Shown here piece by piece: positions 9,446-18,164 of a stretch of 64,000 nucleotides of DNA. The notes beneath the pieces are model-generated. The model saw only the letters and a program-made list of their open reading frames with translations. It did no database searches and had not been told where the DNA came from. Source of the DNA: CAXBDP01 sp963974465 (lineage in GTDB: Bacteria; Bacteroidota; Bacteroidia; Cytophagales; Cyclobacteriaceae); the NCBI GenBank assembly GCA_049340005.1, contig JBMPIY010000001.1. One strand, given 5' to 3'. The position numbers and the translations under genes are program-made. Position 1 is the stretch's first letter; each line of letters opens with the position of its first letter.

Positions 9446-12268
9446 CTAGTACTTCAAAATTGTAACTTCCACCCGCCGGTTTAGTCGGCGAGTTTCTTCT
9501 CTTGCGTTTGAAGCTATTGGCTTTCTACCTCCAAATGCTTCAGTTTCTATTCTTTTTGGGTCGATGCCTAAATCAACCAAATATTGTTTCACTGTAGCAA
9601 CTCTATCCTCAGATAATTGCTGATTTAGTTTCATATCACCAATTCCATCAGTATGTCCACTAAGTAGGATTTCAAGAGTTGGATTTTCTAACATTACATT
9701 CCCGACACTATCAAGTGCTGGAAAAGAGACTTCTAATAGCTCTGGCTTACTTTGCACAAAGAGCATATTCGGTAATGCTAATGTAATTCCTGTTTCAATT
9801 GGAGTGAGTAAAACTGTCACTTCAACCAATCCATTTTTCTCCAATTCTTCAACTTTAATAGATCCCTTTTTCGAATAGTATCCATCCAAAAGAGCTTCAA
9901 AGTTATAGATATCATACTCTGGATTTTCTATTTCAAATTTACCACTTTCGCTCGTGGTAAGGTTCTTACTGTTTTTACCGGTTTCTGAATTCACCATTAC
10001 ATTTACAACCAATGGCTCCATTGTTTTTTCGTCATACACATGACCAATTACTTGTAATAATGGAGGTAAATCAGCAGTTGTTTTTGTGTTAACCAATTCT
10101 ACTTCGTCAGGCTTCCTAATAGACTTTGTAGGCAATATGTCAATAGTGTTGTATGTACTGATGGTGGTTGCAACAGGTGTCATAAGTATTACGAAAGGTT
10201 CTGTACCTCCATTTACCCACTCATTACTTGGAATCAGATCCACAGTATTATAATAACCACTAGCTTCGGCAAACAAATGCAAATCTGCATTCTGTGCATA
10301 CATTTGGTGCGGGTAAGAAGCATCAGCTATTGCTTCAAGGGTATTTAAATTTTCAGTCGTATTAACTCCCATCGCTAGTGAACCGTGGGCGATAACATTA
10401 CCTGTAAATCTATCTTTTTTGATGAAAGCCAAATTCAGCGGTAAATCTAAATTATCGAGATCAATATCGATAGTTACTGTAATGGGCTCCTCTCTTTCTT
10501 CAATAATAACGATTGGTACCTGGGCAATCGTAGCTGATAGAGCAGGAGCTGTGCTAGCTTGAGCTATTATCGTCTTCTGAGGTGCAATTTCACTTACTTT
10601 GGTTAAGTAGAAATCATGATAAAAAATGGAATCGCCATCTGCTGGGAATTGACCTAAACCTTCGATCAATTGATTATACGTTTCAGCTCTTACTGCAGCA
10701 TCATAGTTCACATCAGGAATCACATTCACACTATAGTTACCTTCAATATCAGATTTTAATGCAGATTTTCTATCCGTATCACTTGATGCCAATAGAGTTA
10801 ATTCAGCTGCTAAAGGAAGCTTAGTGTTGGCATCAAAAACTTTTCCTTTTAAAGTAATCGTACGTTCAGGTATAAGGAGGGGTGGCACTCTTACTTGATA
10901 TATATCTCTTGAGCCTGCTCTTGCACCTTGCTGAGAAACAACATAAGCAATATTGCTATTTGCTGCGATTGTAAAATAACCATCCCATTCTGATGTATTC
11001 ACTGTTGGGCCTAAGTTTACAGGAGTACTCCAGTTTTCCCAAGTGTCATCCAATCTCTTTGTATAGAAGATATCACTTTTACCAAGTCCACCATGGCCTT
11101 CTGAAGCAAAATACATCGTAAGCCCGTCAGGAGCTATGAATGGTGAGAATTCAGCTTTAGAAGTGTTTAATGTGGCTCCAATATTTTTTGGCTTAGTCCA
11201 TTGTTCATTGCCTTTGTAAAAACTTATATATAAATCTTGATCTCCAAGAGACTCTTTGGTTTCAATGGCCATTACCATTACATCACCATTTGGACTCAAG
11301 GTGAAATCAACAAAGTCATTGAGATTTACAAAAGCTTCAATATTTACTTTACGGGGTGCATCCCATCCAGTAGAATTCCGCTGAGTTATTGAAAGACCAT
11401 TTCCTACACCACCATTTGCAGTGTACTCATTAATAAGAAGTAATTGATTTCCATCTGCCGTAATAGCAGTTACACCATTTGGATTTCTATTGTTGAGTGG
11501 AGAACCGATGTTTTTAGCTTCAGTCCATGCACCATTTACATTTTCAGAATAATAAATATCCGCTAAATCTTGAGCACCACCTACATTTGTTGGGGAATAT
11601 TGCCTTGTAAAATAAAGTCTAGATCCATCGGAGGTTATAATCGGTTTCACTTCATTGTAAACAGAGTTAACACCCAAACCAAGGTTTCTATGATGAACAT
11701 TTTGAGAAAGAATCTCAAGTCTGTCCGCCTCACCCATTTCGTTTAGTATATTTTTGCCAATAGAAGGATCAGTACTTTGAGTAATACCAACTGCATCAAT
11801 TTGCGCCCAACCATTTTTTAAGGCTGCATTTAGACGAACTTCGACTTTTACAATTTTTGCATCAATACCAGAAACTGGAATTGTCAATACACCAAATTGT
11901 TCGTTGTTTGCATATCCTTCTTCAAAAATTGGATATCGGTTTTTATTCTCATCATAAATGAAAACTCTTTCAATTCTTCCCGGATTGAAACTTTCAAAAA
12001 TGATTACTTGACGAACATTTTGAGGATTATCGAAAGTAACAGTAAATCCTCCATTCGTTTTTTCATTTTTTAATCTGAAAGCATTTGGATTTAATTCGCC
12101 ATAAGGCATTGCATTGGGTGCTCCTAAGACTCCATTAGCAGACCACTGATCTTTGTCAAAATTGTTACTCTGCGCATCTACTCCTGTTGCCCATTGGATA
12201 TTTTGTCCAATAGCATCAAAGCTGCTAAGTGCGATAGCTGTAATCAATATGATAAGATTGCGAAACAT
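9446..12268 (-). CDS. PD40 / OmpA-domain envelope protein, paralog 3 of 4
   Basis: The start is placed at ATG 12266-12268, so the protein (940 residues) begins with a signal peptide (MFRNLIILITAIALSSF...IGQ). The longer in-frame start at 12307 would add 13 basic residues before it. Domains: jelly-roll-like region (IQWATGVD to IDAVGITQS), PD40 blades (TSDGSRLYFTRQY, TADGNQLLLINEY, APDGLTMYFASEG), CRD-like domains at LKGKVFDANTKLPLAA and VIGHVYDEKTMEPL, and an OmpA end with GHTDGIGDMKLNQQLSEDR and AFGGRKPIA. The central region between the CRDs shows no recognisable motif. Likely anchored to peptidoglycan at the outer membrane. Confidence 0.87.
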   Translation of the reverse strand: MFRNLIILITAIALSSFDAIGQNIQWATGVDAQSNNFDKDQWSANGVLGAPNAMPYGELNPNAFRLKNEKTNGGFTVTFDNPQNVRQVIIFESFNPGRIERVFIYDENKNRYPIFEEGYANNEQFGVLTIPVSGIDAKIVKVEVRLNAALKNGWAQIDAVGITQSTDPSIGKNILNEMGEADRLEILSQNVHHRNLGLGVNSVYNEVKPIITSDGSRLYFTRQYSPTNVGGAQDLADIYYSENVNGAWTEAKNIGSPLNNRNPNGVTAITADGNQLLLINEYTANGGVGNGLSITQRNSTGWDAPRKVNIEAFVNLNDFVDFTLSPNGDVMVMAIETKESLGDQDLYISFYKGNEQWTKPKNIGATLNTSKAEFSPFIAPDGLTMYFASEGHGGLGKSDIFYTKRLDDTWENWSTPVNLGPTVNTSEWDGYFTIAANSNIAYVVSQQGARAGSRDIYQVRVPPLLIPERTITLKGKVFDANTKLPLAAELTLLASSDTDRKSALKSDIEGNYSVNVIPDVNYDAAVRAETYNQLIEGLGQFPADGDSIFYHDFYLTKVSEIAPQKTIIAQASTAPALSATIAQVPIVIIEEREEPITVTIDIDLDNLDLPLNLAFIKKDRFTGNVIAHGSLAMGVNTTENLNTLEAIADASYPHQMYAQNADLHLFAEASGYYNTVDLIPSNEWVNGGTEPFVILMTPVATTISTYNTIDILPTKSIRKPDEVELVNTKTTADLPPLLQVIGHVYDEKTMEPLVVNVMVNSETGKNSKNLTTSESGKFEIENPEYDIYNFEALLDGYYSKKGSIKVEELEKNGLVEVTVLLTPIETGITLALPNMLFVQSKPELLEVSFPALDSVGNVMLENPTLEILLSGHTDGIGDMKLNQQLSEDRVATVKQYLVDLGIDPKRIETEAFGGRKPIASNAREETRRLNRRVEVTILKY

Positions 12269-12487
12269 TAGATGGTATTGAGATTGGTGTTTTTTAAAAA
12301 CCCTCAATTTGTACTTTTCCTATTTTTCAACTATAAAGGTGGAAAATAAATTCCTTATTATTATAGTATTTATCGTAAAATCTGATAAAAAGTTGTATGT
12401 AAAAATTGCTTATAAACTATAAAAATGCAGTTTTTATGTTGATTATGCATCTTTTTATGCAGGAGAGTATTAGAATATGGTGATTTA

Positions 12488-15400
12488 TTAATTTTTCAAT
12501 ATAGTGAGTTCTACACGTCTATTTAGTCGTCTTGTTCTCTCACTTGCGTTACTTGCAATAGGCTTTGTCCCACCGAAGGCTTCAATTGAAATTCTTTTCT
12601 CTAAAACACCCTCACTTACTAAATATGCTTTTACCGCTTTTACTCTATCCTCAGAAAGCTTCATATTCAATGCTGCATCACCAATGCCATCAGTATGCCC
12701 ACTAAGAAGTATTTCTACACTTGGGTGCTTTACAAGGAAATTTGCAATACTATCTAATTCAGGGTATGATCCATCTAAAAGAATATCAGCACCTTGCATA
12801 AATAGGATGTTAGGTAATGTTTCTGTTATACCCGTTTCTATTGGCGAATGCACCAAATCTAAAGTCAAACTACGGTCTGAATTTGACTCGGAATAATCGA
12901 TTTTGCCTTCAATGTTAAAGTATCCAGAGGCATTACTTCTATAAGTAAAATTAATTCCATAAGGAAGTTGTAATTCAAATTGACCATCATTATCTGTAAG
13001 GACACTAACAACTGTAGAACTATCATTAACAGCCATAAACATGATATTACTATTAAGAGAACTGCCATCAATAGAACTAACGGTTCCATTTACACGCAAT
13101 AATATTTCTTCCCCAAGAGCTCCCTCTTTTACGGCTACGTTATTTACTTTTCTATCATTTATTTGACCTTGATTCTCGTTTGCTACAATTGTTTTTTGGT
13201 TCAATATTTCATCTATAGGTTTCAAGTAGAATGTCTTTTCTACTATTCCAGTTTCAGTATGGTTGAGCAAATCAATTACCTCATTTACTGGGCCATAGCC
13301 TGGCGCAAGGCTTCTTATTTGATATTGATCTTTAGAAGGAAGTATAAATTCAAATTCGCCATTCTCTGCATTGGTTTCTACCCCAGCAGTTTCATATCCG
13401 TCTAGTATAGATTCTACCACTAATTTAGCTTGAATAGGCTCCAGCGTGTTAGCATCCAAAACTCTTCCCATTACCGTAAGAACAGGATCGGGCATAAAGT
13501 CGGATGGAATAGCTACTACATAAATATCTCGCGAGTTTTCAATACCACCTTGGTCTGTAACCAAATAGGCATAGTCGCCAGCAGCTGGAATTGTAAAGTA
13601 TGCTTCAAAGCCTGCTGAGTTTATTGTGTTGCCTAGATTCTTTGGAGGGCTCCAATTCGTCCATGATTTATCAAGTCTTTTGGACATGTATATATCTGGT
13701 CCACCTTTGCTACTGTGACCATACGATGCGAAATACAGTGTCCGATTATCAGGCGCTAGAAAGGGCGAAAAATCAGCTTCAGCAGAATTTATAGCTGCCC
13801 CCATATGGATCGGTTCCGACCATTGATTGTTACCTTTATCAAAACTCACATATAAATCTTGATCGCCTTTGGTATCTCTTCTTTGTACTGCGAGCAACAT
13901 TATTTTGCCATTGGCAGACAAGAAGTAATCGCCGAAATCACTTCTATTATAATTGTTTTCAATTTCTAACGGTTCAGGAAAACTCCATGTGTTTCCACTT
14001 CGCCTTGTAATAGATAAACCTGACTCTGCTCTACCTCTTCTGTCATATTTATTGATAAGTAATAGCGTATTACCATCTCCAGCCACTGCAATTACTCCAT
14101 TTGGAAATTTATTGTTAAGTGGTTCTCCTATATTTTGCGCCATTCCCCATTCACCATCTTCTAATCGCGCTACATAAATATCTTGATCGTCTTCTTCTCC
14201 ACCCAAATTTTCCGGATATTGTTGTCTGCTAAAGTATAGCGTTTGTCCATCCGCAGTGATAATTGGTTTCACCTCGGCGTATGGTGTATTTATTCCATCA
14301 CCAACACTTTGCCTTCTGAAATCTTCAGTGATATCCGGTTTTACTGATAAATCTTTGATTGCAGCTGTTTGGATAAAACTAGCAGATGTATTTCTAGATA
14401 CTTCCAAAGCCTTTAAATCGAGTTCTCTTCTTCTGGTAATCAGCTCCAATTTAGTTGCCGTAATATTCTCATCTATTACTTCCTCTTTACGATTAGGAAG
14501 AGCTGCCAACTCATTTGGAATAGGCGGGAGGGTAGTTTCGGTTCGCTTGATTTGATTATTTTGACTAATAGCACTTGGTGGTGAAGCCATTTTAATAGCT
14601 TCGGCAGCTTTCTTAGCTTCTTCCTCAGCTTTTCGTAATTCGGCTAATCTAGCCTCTTGAATTTTCCTTTCTTCAATTTCTTTTAAACGTTGAGCTTCTT
14701 CAAGAGCTTTTTGCTGTGCAAGTCGCTCTGCTTCTTCATTAGCTTTCCTCTCAGCTTCTTCTGCTTTTCTTTTCTCCTCTTCTTGCCTTTTTTTCTCCTC
14801 TTCCAGTTGAGCTCTTTCTTCTTCTTTACGTTTAAGTTCAGCTTGTCTCAAAGCTTCTGCTCGCTCTTCTGCTTGCAGTTGCTCTATACGCTTTCTCTCT
14901 TCCTCTTCCCGTTTTTTCCTTTCTGCTTCTTCCTGCCTTTTTCTCTCTAACTCCTCTTTTTTCCTCTTTTCTTCTTCTTCAAGTTTTTTCTTTTCTTCTT
15001 CCTTCTTTCTTTCTTCCTCTAGTCTTTTTTCCTCCTCTCTTCTTTGTTCCTCTTCCTTTCTTAAGCGCTCTTCTTCTTCAATTCTTTTTTCCTCAGCTAT
15101 CCTCAACTCCTCCGCTGCTTTTGCTTCTGCAATCGCTTTCTGCTCCTCTACAGTTATTTCTAGATTATTATTAGCGATAGGTTTAATTGGTCCTGCAATG
15201 GCCTGATTTGTCGCTTGAGCATCAAGCTTTTGTAACTCTTGCTGAACAACTGTCGCTGTTGCATCAGATACTCCGATAGCATCAATTTGACTCCAACCTG
15301 GAGCTTGTATTGAAATCATATTGATCTCAATTTTCATGATGTTATAATCCGTTTTTTTACCTAAATCAACAATGAAATTACGCCATGGCTCTGCTAATTC

Positions 15401-15769
15401 CTGCGGTTTACCATCATAAGCCGCATATTTATCGTTGTTTTCATCGAAGAGGATTACTTTGGTAATGCGCCCAGGTAAATAGCTTTCTACAATCCAAATT
15501 TGGCTAGCTGGCATGGGTTTATCAAAAGAAACCACGAGCCTTCCGTAAGATTTTTCGGTCTTAAGTCGGAAAGCTCGTGGGCTTAATTCTCCATAGGGAA
15601 ATGCATCTGGAGCTCCTAATGCAACTTCACCTGTCCATTCCAATCCGTTGGATTCGTACGGATTATATTCAAATTCGACTTTATTAGCCCAAGTAATTGC
15701 TTGGCTAATCCCTAAGTAGGGAAGGGTAAGCATAAATGCGGTTAGAAGTATGATTACCCTATTTTTCAT
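12488..15769 (-). CDS. PD40 / OmpA-domain envelope protein with long ER/K helix, paralog 4 of 4
   Basis: The start is set at ATG 15767-15769. This gives a signal peptide (MKNRVIILLTAFMLTLPYLGISQA) and avoids overlap with the transketolase gene ending at 15774; the ORF itself is open to 15814. The 1093-residue protein has the jelly-roll-like domain, then about 188 residues rich in Glu, Lys, Arg and Ala (DNA 14591-15154) with almost no hydrophobic heptad, then PD40 blades (TADGQTLYFSRQQ, APDNRTLYFASYG), two CRD-like domains (VMGRVLDANTLEPIQ, VNGTVSSIDGSSLN) and an OmpA end (GHTDGIGDAALNMKLSEDR). The charged stretch looks like a single alpha helix of about 28 nm if fully helical, TolA-like in composition. 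Only this paralog has it. Confidence 0.87.
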   Translation of the reverse strand: MKNRVIILLTAFMLTLPYLGISQAITWANKVEFEYNPYESNGLEWTGEVALGAPDAFPYGELSPRAFRLKTEKSYGRLVVSFDKPMPASQIWIVESYLPGRITKVILFDENNDKYAAYDGKPQELAEPWRNFIVDLGKKTDYNIMKIEINMISIQAPGWSQIDAIGVSDATATVVQQELQKLDAQATNQAIAGPIKPIANNNLEITVEEQKAIAEAKAAEELRIAEEKRIEEEERLRKEEEQRREEEKRLEEERKKEEEKKKLEEEEKRKKEELERKRQEEAERKKREEEERKRIEQLQAEERAEALRQAELKRKEEERAQLEEEKKRQEEEKRKAEEAERKANEEAERLAQQKALEEAQRLKEIEERKIQEARLAELRKAEEEAKKAAEAIKMASPPSAISQNNQIKRTETTLPPIPNELAALPNRKEEVIDENITATKLELITRRRELDLKALEVSRNTSASFIQTAAIKDLSVKPDITEDFRRQSVGDGINTPYAEVKPIITADGQTLYFSRQQYPENLGGEEDDQDIYVARLEDGEWGMAQNIGEPLNNKFPNGVIAVAGDGNTLLLINKYDRRGRAESGLSITRRSGNTWSFPEPLEIENNYNRSDFGDYFLSANGKIMLLAVQRRDTKGDQDLYVSFDKGNNQWSEPIHMGAAINSAEADFSPFLAPDNRTLYFASYGHSSKGGPDIYMSKRLDKSWTNWSPPKNLGNTINSAGFEAYFTIPAAGDYAYLVTDQGGIENSRDIYVVAIPSDFMPDPVLTVMGRVLDANTLEPIQAKLVVESILDGYETAGVETNAENGEFEFILPSKDQYQIRSLAPGYGPVNEVIDLLNHTETGIVEKTFYLKPIDEILNQKTIVANENQGQINDRKVNNVAVKEGALGEEILLRVNGTVSSIDGSSLNSNIMFMAVNDSSTVVSVLTDNDGQFELQLPYGINFTYRSNASGYFNIEGKIDYSESNSDRSLTLDLVHSPIETGITETLPNILFMQGADILLDGSYPELDSIANFLVKHPSVEILLSGHTDGIGDAALNMKLSEDRVKAVKAYLVSEGVLEKRISIEAFGGTKPIASNASERTRRLNRRVELTILKN

Positions 15770-15773
15770 CTTA

Positions 15774-16730
15774 TTAGTTTTTTCTTGCGATTGCTTTTTC
15801 TGCTGCTGCCACAATGCTTTCAGCTGTTAGGCCATATTTAGTCATTAGCTCAGCGGGTTTTCCACTTTCACCAAATTTATCTTTCACGCCAACCATTTCC
15901 AAAGGACTTGGAAAATTGTGTACAAGAACTGAAGCTATGCTCTCGCCTAAACCTCCCGCTATTTGATGTTCTTCGGCACTTACAGCACATTTTGTTTTGC
16001 GTACAGAGTCAATAATAGCTTGGCTATCAATTGGTTTTATCGTGTGAATATTGATTATCTCAGCACTTATCCCTTTTTGAGCTAAAATTTCTTCTGCCAA
16101 TACAGCTTCCCAAACTAAATGCCCAGTAGCAAAAATACTTACATCTGCCCCTTCAATCATTTTCCAAGCTTTACCAATCTCAAATTTCTGATTTTCAGGT
16201 GTGAAAATAGGTACTGCAGGGCGACCAAACCTTAAATATACAGGGCCTTCGAAATCCGCAATGGCCAATGTAGCTGCCTTAGTTTGGTTATAATCGCAAG
16301 GATTAATTACTGTCATGTGTGGCAGCATTTTCATCATGCCTAGATCTTCGAGGATTTGGTGAGTTGCACCATCTTCTCCTAATGTAACACCAGCGTGAGA
16401 AGCGCATATTTTTACATTTTTTCCCGAATAGGCAATTGATTGTCTGATTTGATCATAAACTCGACCAGTTGAGAAATTAGCAAAAGTTCCTGTGAAAGGA
16501 ATCAAATCTGAAGTGGCAAAACCAGCGGCTAAACCCATCATATTTGCTTCTGCAATACCCACTTGGAAAAAACGTTCTGGAAATTCCTTTTTGAAAGCTC
16601 CCATTTTCAATGAACCTGTAAGGTCCGCGCATAGACCTACTACTTTAGGGTTCGTGCGTCCCAACTCCAATAATCCGTCTCCAAAACCTGAGCGTGTATC
16701 CTTCTTATTTGTGAATGTATATTTTGGCAT
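15774..16730 (-). CDS. transketolase, C-terminal subunit
   Basis: A 318-residue protein equal to the pyrimidine-binding and C-terminal domains of transketolase. Visible are the GLCADLTGSLKMGAF start, the Glu-containing QVGIAEANMMGLAAG stretch (the Glu should activate the thiamine pyrophosphate aminopyrimidine), the THQILEDLGMMKMLPHMTVINP segment, and a C-terminal ADVSIFATGHLVWEAVLAEEI domain. With the upstream subunit it should transfer two-carbon ketol units in the non-oxidative pentose phosphate pathway. The split into two genes is known from archaea and various bacteria. Co-transcribed after the N-terminal subunit, 40 bp downstream. Confidence 0.9.
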   Translation of the reverse strand: MPKYTFTNKKDTRSGFGDGLLELGRTNPKVVGLCADLTGSLKMGAFKKEFPERFFQVGIAEANMMGLAAGFATSDLIPFTGTFANFSTGRVYDQIRQSIAYSGKNVKICASHAGVTLGEDGATHQILEDLGMMKMLPHMTVINPCDYNQTKAATLAIADFEGPVYLRFGRPAVPIFTPENQKFEIGKAWKMIEGADVSIFATGHLVWEAVLAEEILAQKGISAEIINIHTIKPIDSQAIIDSVRKTKCAVSAEEHQIAGGLGESIASVLVHNFPSPLEMVGVKDKFGESGKPAELMTKYGLTAESIVAAAEKAIARKN

Positions 16731-16770
16731 TTTTTCGATTCTTTATGATTTACAAAAATTTGAAATGGGA

Positions 16771-17622
16771 TTAATAGTCTCCTAAGGTTTCTTCCAACTG
16801 CCCAAGTGCATTAGCCAGTTGCTCATCATTTGGAGCTATACCGTGCCATTCGTGACTTCCCATCATAAAGTCTACTCCATAGCCCATATCAGTACTCATC
16901 AAGTTTAGAATTGGTTTTCCTTTATCTGTGAGGCTTTTTGCGTAATTTAATTTATGAATTAAATCTTCAATATCATTACCATTAGACTCTATAACCTCCC
17001 ATCCAAATGCTTCCCATTTTGCCTTCAAATCACCAAGCGACATCACATCTTTAGTAGAACCATCAATTTGTTGTCCATTGAAATCAATCGTGGCAATTAC
17101 ATTGTCTACTCCATGGTGCGCTGCATACATTGCTGCTTCCCATACTTGGCCTTCTTGCTGCTCACCATCGCCCATCAAAACGAATACAAGGTTTTTATCA
17201 CCTTTGAGTTTTTTAGCTTGCGCCATTCCTAATGCTACCGACAAGCCTTGGCCTAATGAACCAGAAGCTACTCTAATGCCTGGCAGATTTTCTTCTGTTG
17301 CTGGGTGGCCTTGTAACCTAGAATTGATCTTACGAAATGTAGCCAACTCTGAAACTTCGAAATAACCGCTACGGGCAAGTACACTATACCAAACTGGCGA
17401 AATGTGGCCATTAGAAAGGAAAAATACATCCTCCCCTTCGCCGTCCATTTGGAAAGGAACTTTCTTGTTGAGAATTGAAAAATAAAGAGCTACGAAATAA
17501 TCGGCGCAGCCTAAGGAGCCACCAGGGTGACCAGACTGAACAGCATGCACCATTCTTACGATGTCTCTTCTTACTTGGGAAGCAATTCGCTTCAATTCCG
17601 AAATGTCGGGAGCCTTGTTCAT
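16771..17622 (-). CDS. transketolase, N-terminal subunit
   Basis: A 283-residue protein covering the thiamine-pyrophosphate-binding domain of transketolase. The TPP/Mg motif GDGEQQEGQVWEAAMYAAHHGVDNVIATIDFN (begins about residue 151) is intact, and the N-terminal AVQSGHPGGSLGCADYFVALY carries the substrate-binding His and Gly residues. It is the upstream partner of the C-terminal subunit at 15774-16730, so the two halves together equal one normal transketolase. No fused version appears in the window. Confidence 0.9.
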   Translation of the reverse strand: MNKAPDISELKRIASQVRRDIVRMVHAVQSGHPGGSLGCADYFVALYFSILNKKVPFQMDGEGEDVFFLSNGHISPVWYSVLARSGYFEVSELATFRKINSRLQGHPATEENLPGIRVASGSLGQGLSVALGMAQAKKLKGDKNLVFVLMGDGEQQEGQVWEAAMYAAHHGVDNVIATIDFNGQQIDGSTKDVMSLGDLKAKWEAFGWEVIESNGNDIEDLIHKLNYAKSLTDKGKPILNLMSTDMGYGVDFMMGSHEWHGIAPNDEQLANALGQLEETLGDY

Positions 17623-17710
17623 TTTGTATTTGGTTTGTGAAAATCAGATTTACTGGTTTTTCGAAGGTTAGGTGATATAGCCATTCTTTTTGAGAAGGGC
17701 TTGATTAAAT

Positions 17711-18160
17711 TTATTTCAAAATTTGCGCGGTGTGATCCTTGGTTTTTACTTTCTCAATAATTTCTGAGATCACACCTTTTTCGTCGATCACAAAGGTAGT
17801 ACGAGCTGTACCCATATACTTGCGACCATACATTGATTTTTCTACCCAAGTACCGAACTGCTCATGAATACTTTTGTCTACGTCTGCAATTAAGCGGAAA
17901 GGTAAATTTTGCTTTTCGATAAATTTTTGGTGTGACTTTTCATTATCCGAGCTGATTCCGACCACTTCGTACCCCGCATTTTTCAGTGCATCATAGTTAT
18001 CTCTAAGATTACAAGCCTGCGCTGTGCAGCCAGGTGTATTATCTTTTGGATAGAAATACATTACCAATTTTTTGCCTTTAAAATCTTCTAATGCAATTGC
18101 ATTTCCTGCCTCATCTACACCTCTAAAATTTGGTGCTTTGTCTCCAACTTGTAGTGCCAT
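17711..18160 (-). CDS. bcp: thioredoxin-dependent thiol peroxidase (Bcp/PrxQ)
   Basis: A 149-residue peroxiredoxin of the BCP/PrxQ class. The active-site stretch PKDNTPGCTAQACNLRD places the peroxidatic Cys at 45 and the resolving Cys five residues on at 50, as in two-Cys PrxQ. It reduces hydroperoxides in the cytoplasm using thioredoxin. It sits four bases downstream of the M23 peptidase gene on the same strand (stop-to-start gap 18161-18164), so the two are likely one transcript. Confidence 0.93.
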   Translation of the reverse strand: MALQVGDKAPNFRGVDEAGNAIALEDFKGKKLVMYFYPKDNTPGCTAQACNLRDNYDALKNAGYEVVGISSDNEKSHQKFIEKQNLPFRLIADVDKSIHEQFGTWVEKSMYGRKYMGTARTTFVIDEKGVISEIIEKVKTKDHTAQILK

Positions 18161-18164
18161 TTGT

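Noticed and set aside
12504..12896. 130-codon + strand ORF opposite the OmpA domain of paralog 4
   Set aside because: Exactly antisense to a conserved OmpA domain; similar shadows occur opposite the other paralogs.
14690..14950. 86-codon Phe/Ser/Leu-rich ORF on the + strand
   Set aside because: It is the antisense of the ER/K-rich helix (Lys and Glu codons read backward); no independent support.
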